Assembly: GCA_965263225.1 (NCBI GenBank)
Contig: CBDHHG010000046.1
Coordinates: 62,001-126,000, forward strand
DNA length: 64,000 nucleotides
Direction: 5' to 3'
Source of the DNA: DT-111 sp965263225
GTDB lineage: Bacteria; Bacteroidota; Bacteroidia; Chitinophagales; Saprospiraceae
Positions within the stretch are counted from its first letter, which is position 1. Each line of letters begins with the position of its first letter. The position numbers and the translations under genes are program-made. The notes under the pieces are model-generated. The model saw nothing but the letters and a program-made list of their open reading frames with translations, made no database searches and was not told the DNA's origin. Shown here piece after piece: positions 63,101 to 64,000 of the stretch.

Positions 63101-64000
63101 ATGGACAGAGAATTACCGAAATACATCAAAATCAAGAGAAGAAGGAATATTACTATCTATTCCTTTATGACCATTGGCCTTATTGCTTCATCAGTATGGT
63201 TTTTGCGAAATACTTTCCAAAATTCCGTTAATGGTCAGCGTCTTCTCATTGCTACTGCGGAAATGGGACCCATTGAAAGTACCATCACTGCCAGTGGAGA
63301 GGTGATACCTGAATACGAACATGTCATTACCAGTTCTATTCAGGCAAACATTCAGGAAGTTTTAGCCAGTGTTGGGACAATGGTAGAACCCGGGATGCCC
63401 ATCTTACAGTTGGATAAGTCCTTTGCCTTAATCGACTTTGAGAAACTGGAAGAAGAACTGAAACTGAAAGAGAACAGTATCAGCAAGTTGAGATTGGATC
63501 TACAGCAAAAATCGCATGATCTAAAGATCTCTGATTCGACCAAAGGTCTTGATATCGTACAGTTGACTGCTGAGCTGGACGACGCTATAAAATTGCGCGA
63601 TATCGGAGGGGGGTCACAAGAAGCTATAGATCAGATTAAGACCAAACTCAAGAAGGTCCAGCTGGAAAAAAGGAAGCTGGAATACGATCTGAGTATCGAA
63701 GAAAAACAGACTCAATTGAGTATCCGAGAACTTCAGCTACAGGCAAATATTCAGCGGAGCTCCATCAATACAATGCAGGAGAAACTGAATCGAGCCAATG
63801 TAGTGGCCCAGCGCAAGGGAGTACTTACTTGGGTAAATGAAAATCTTGGAACTACGGTACAAGAAGGAGAAATACTAGCGCGAATTGCCAATTTAAATAG
63901 CTTCAAGATTGTGGGTACTTGTTCAAACATTTATGCAGATCAAGTCCTTTCAGGTCAACGAGTTATTGTGCAACTCAACAATGAGGAAACGACGCTGGGA
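63101..64000 (+). CDS. HlyD/MacA-type membrane fusion protein, 3'-truncated
   Basis: The frame runs from ATG 63101 (MDRELPKYIK) to the window edge, 300 codons without a stop. An N-terminal membrane anchor follows a basic stretch (KIKRRR, then a hydrophobic helix of about 20 residues). Next comes a biotinyl-lipoyl-like half (TASGEVIP, VGTMVEPGMPILQLD near 63373-63415), a long charged coiled coil (about 63420-63790) and the second lipoyl half (RKGVLTWVNENLG near 63813). This is the layout of periplasmic adaptors that link an inner-membrane transporter to an outer-membrane channel. A MacB-like permease would be expected downstream. With the hydrolase-exporter fusion it suggests a second export or self-resistance route for the peptide. 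Confidence 0.88.
   Translation, partial: MDRELPKYIKIKRRRNITIYSFMTIGLIASSVWFLRNTFQNSVNGQRLLIATAEMGPIESTITASGEVIPEYEHVITSSIQANIQEVLASVGTMVEPGMPILQLDKSFALIDFEKLEEELKLKENSISKLRLDLQQKSHDLKISDSTKGLDIVQLTAELDDAIKLRDIGGGSQEAIDQIKTKLKKVQLEKRKLEYDLSIEEKQTQLSIRELQLQANIQRSSINTMQEKLNRANVVAQRKGVLTWVNENLGTTVQEGEILARIANLNSFKIVGTCSNIYADQVLSGQRVIVQLNNEETTLG

Noticed and set aside
1..64000. tRNA genes, CRISPR arrays, insertion sequences, attachment sites
   Set aside because: None seen. The repeated sequence in the window is explained by homologous synthetase modules.

Overview
The window is the downstream part of one large non-ribosomal peptide synthetase (NRPS) locus, entirely on the + strand and read as probably one long transcription unit. 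The host looks like a Bacteroidota bacterium. The base composition is moderate to AT-leaning, start codons have no Shine-Dalgarno-like GGAGG in front of them, a TAnnTTTG-type -7 box precedes the last gene, and the accessory genes (hydrolase-ABC fusion, FOXRED2-like flavoprotein) fit such clusters. The genus cannot be told from the sequence.

Layout: four giant NRPS genes occupy 1-54251: a 5'-truncated gene (1-11727), then 11732-25912, 27092-43864 and 43869-54251. A JmjC/cupin_8 Fe(II)/2-oxoglutarate oxygenase (26032-26949) sits between the second and third. Downstream come a 93-residue unknown protein, a type II thioesterase, a periplasmic serine hydrolase fused to a cyclic-peptide-type ABC exporter, two glycosyltransferases (GT1-like and GT4-like), a FOXRED2-like flavin oxidoreductase, and the start of an HlyD/MacA-type membrane fusion protein cut by the right edge. 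No gap without a gene exceeds 300 bases. No RNA genes, insertion sequences or CRISPR arrays were recognised.

Assembly logic: the window holds 14 complete modules plus the tail of an epimerization (E) domain from at least one upstream module. Specificity residues read by hand against the GrsA numbering give: (D-residue)-Asp-Gln-D-Ser | Asn-X-X'-D-Tyr | D-Dab-like-Ser-(methylated?) Dab-like-D-Asn | Ser-like-X'-Asp-thioesterase. The module order is supported internally. Each of the five E domains is followed by a condensation (C) domain with the DCL-type first motif (SxLQxGxLFH), and every other C domain has the LCL-type motif (SxAQERLxF). The four complete E domains all follow a carrier with GGDS, while the other carriers have GGHS. 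The three protein junctions each pair an acidic C-terminal tail with a TubC-like N-terminal docking domain. Gene order therefore equals assembly order, and the product is a polar peptide of at least 15 residues, probably glycosylated.

The most interesting points are: (i) a ClbP/ZmaM-like arrangement of serine hydrolase, extra membrane helices and ABC exporter, suggesting export-coupled prodrug cleavage; (ii) an adenylation domain interrupted between motifs A8 and A9 by an FkbM-family methyltransferase; (iii) diaminobutyrate-like specificity codes with no precursor genes in view; (iv) a conserved-position small protein with no recognised family.
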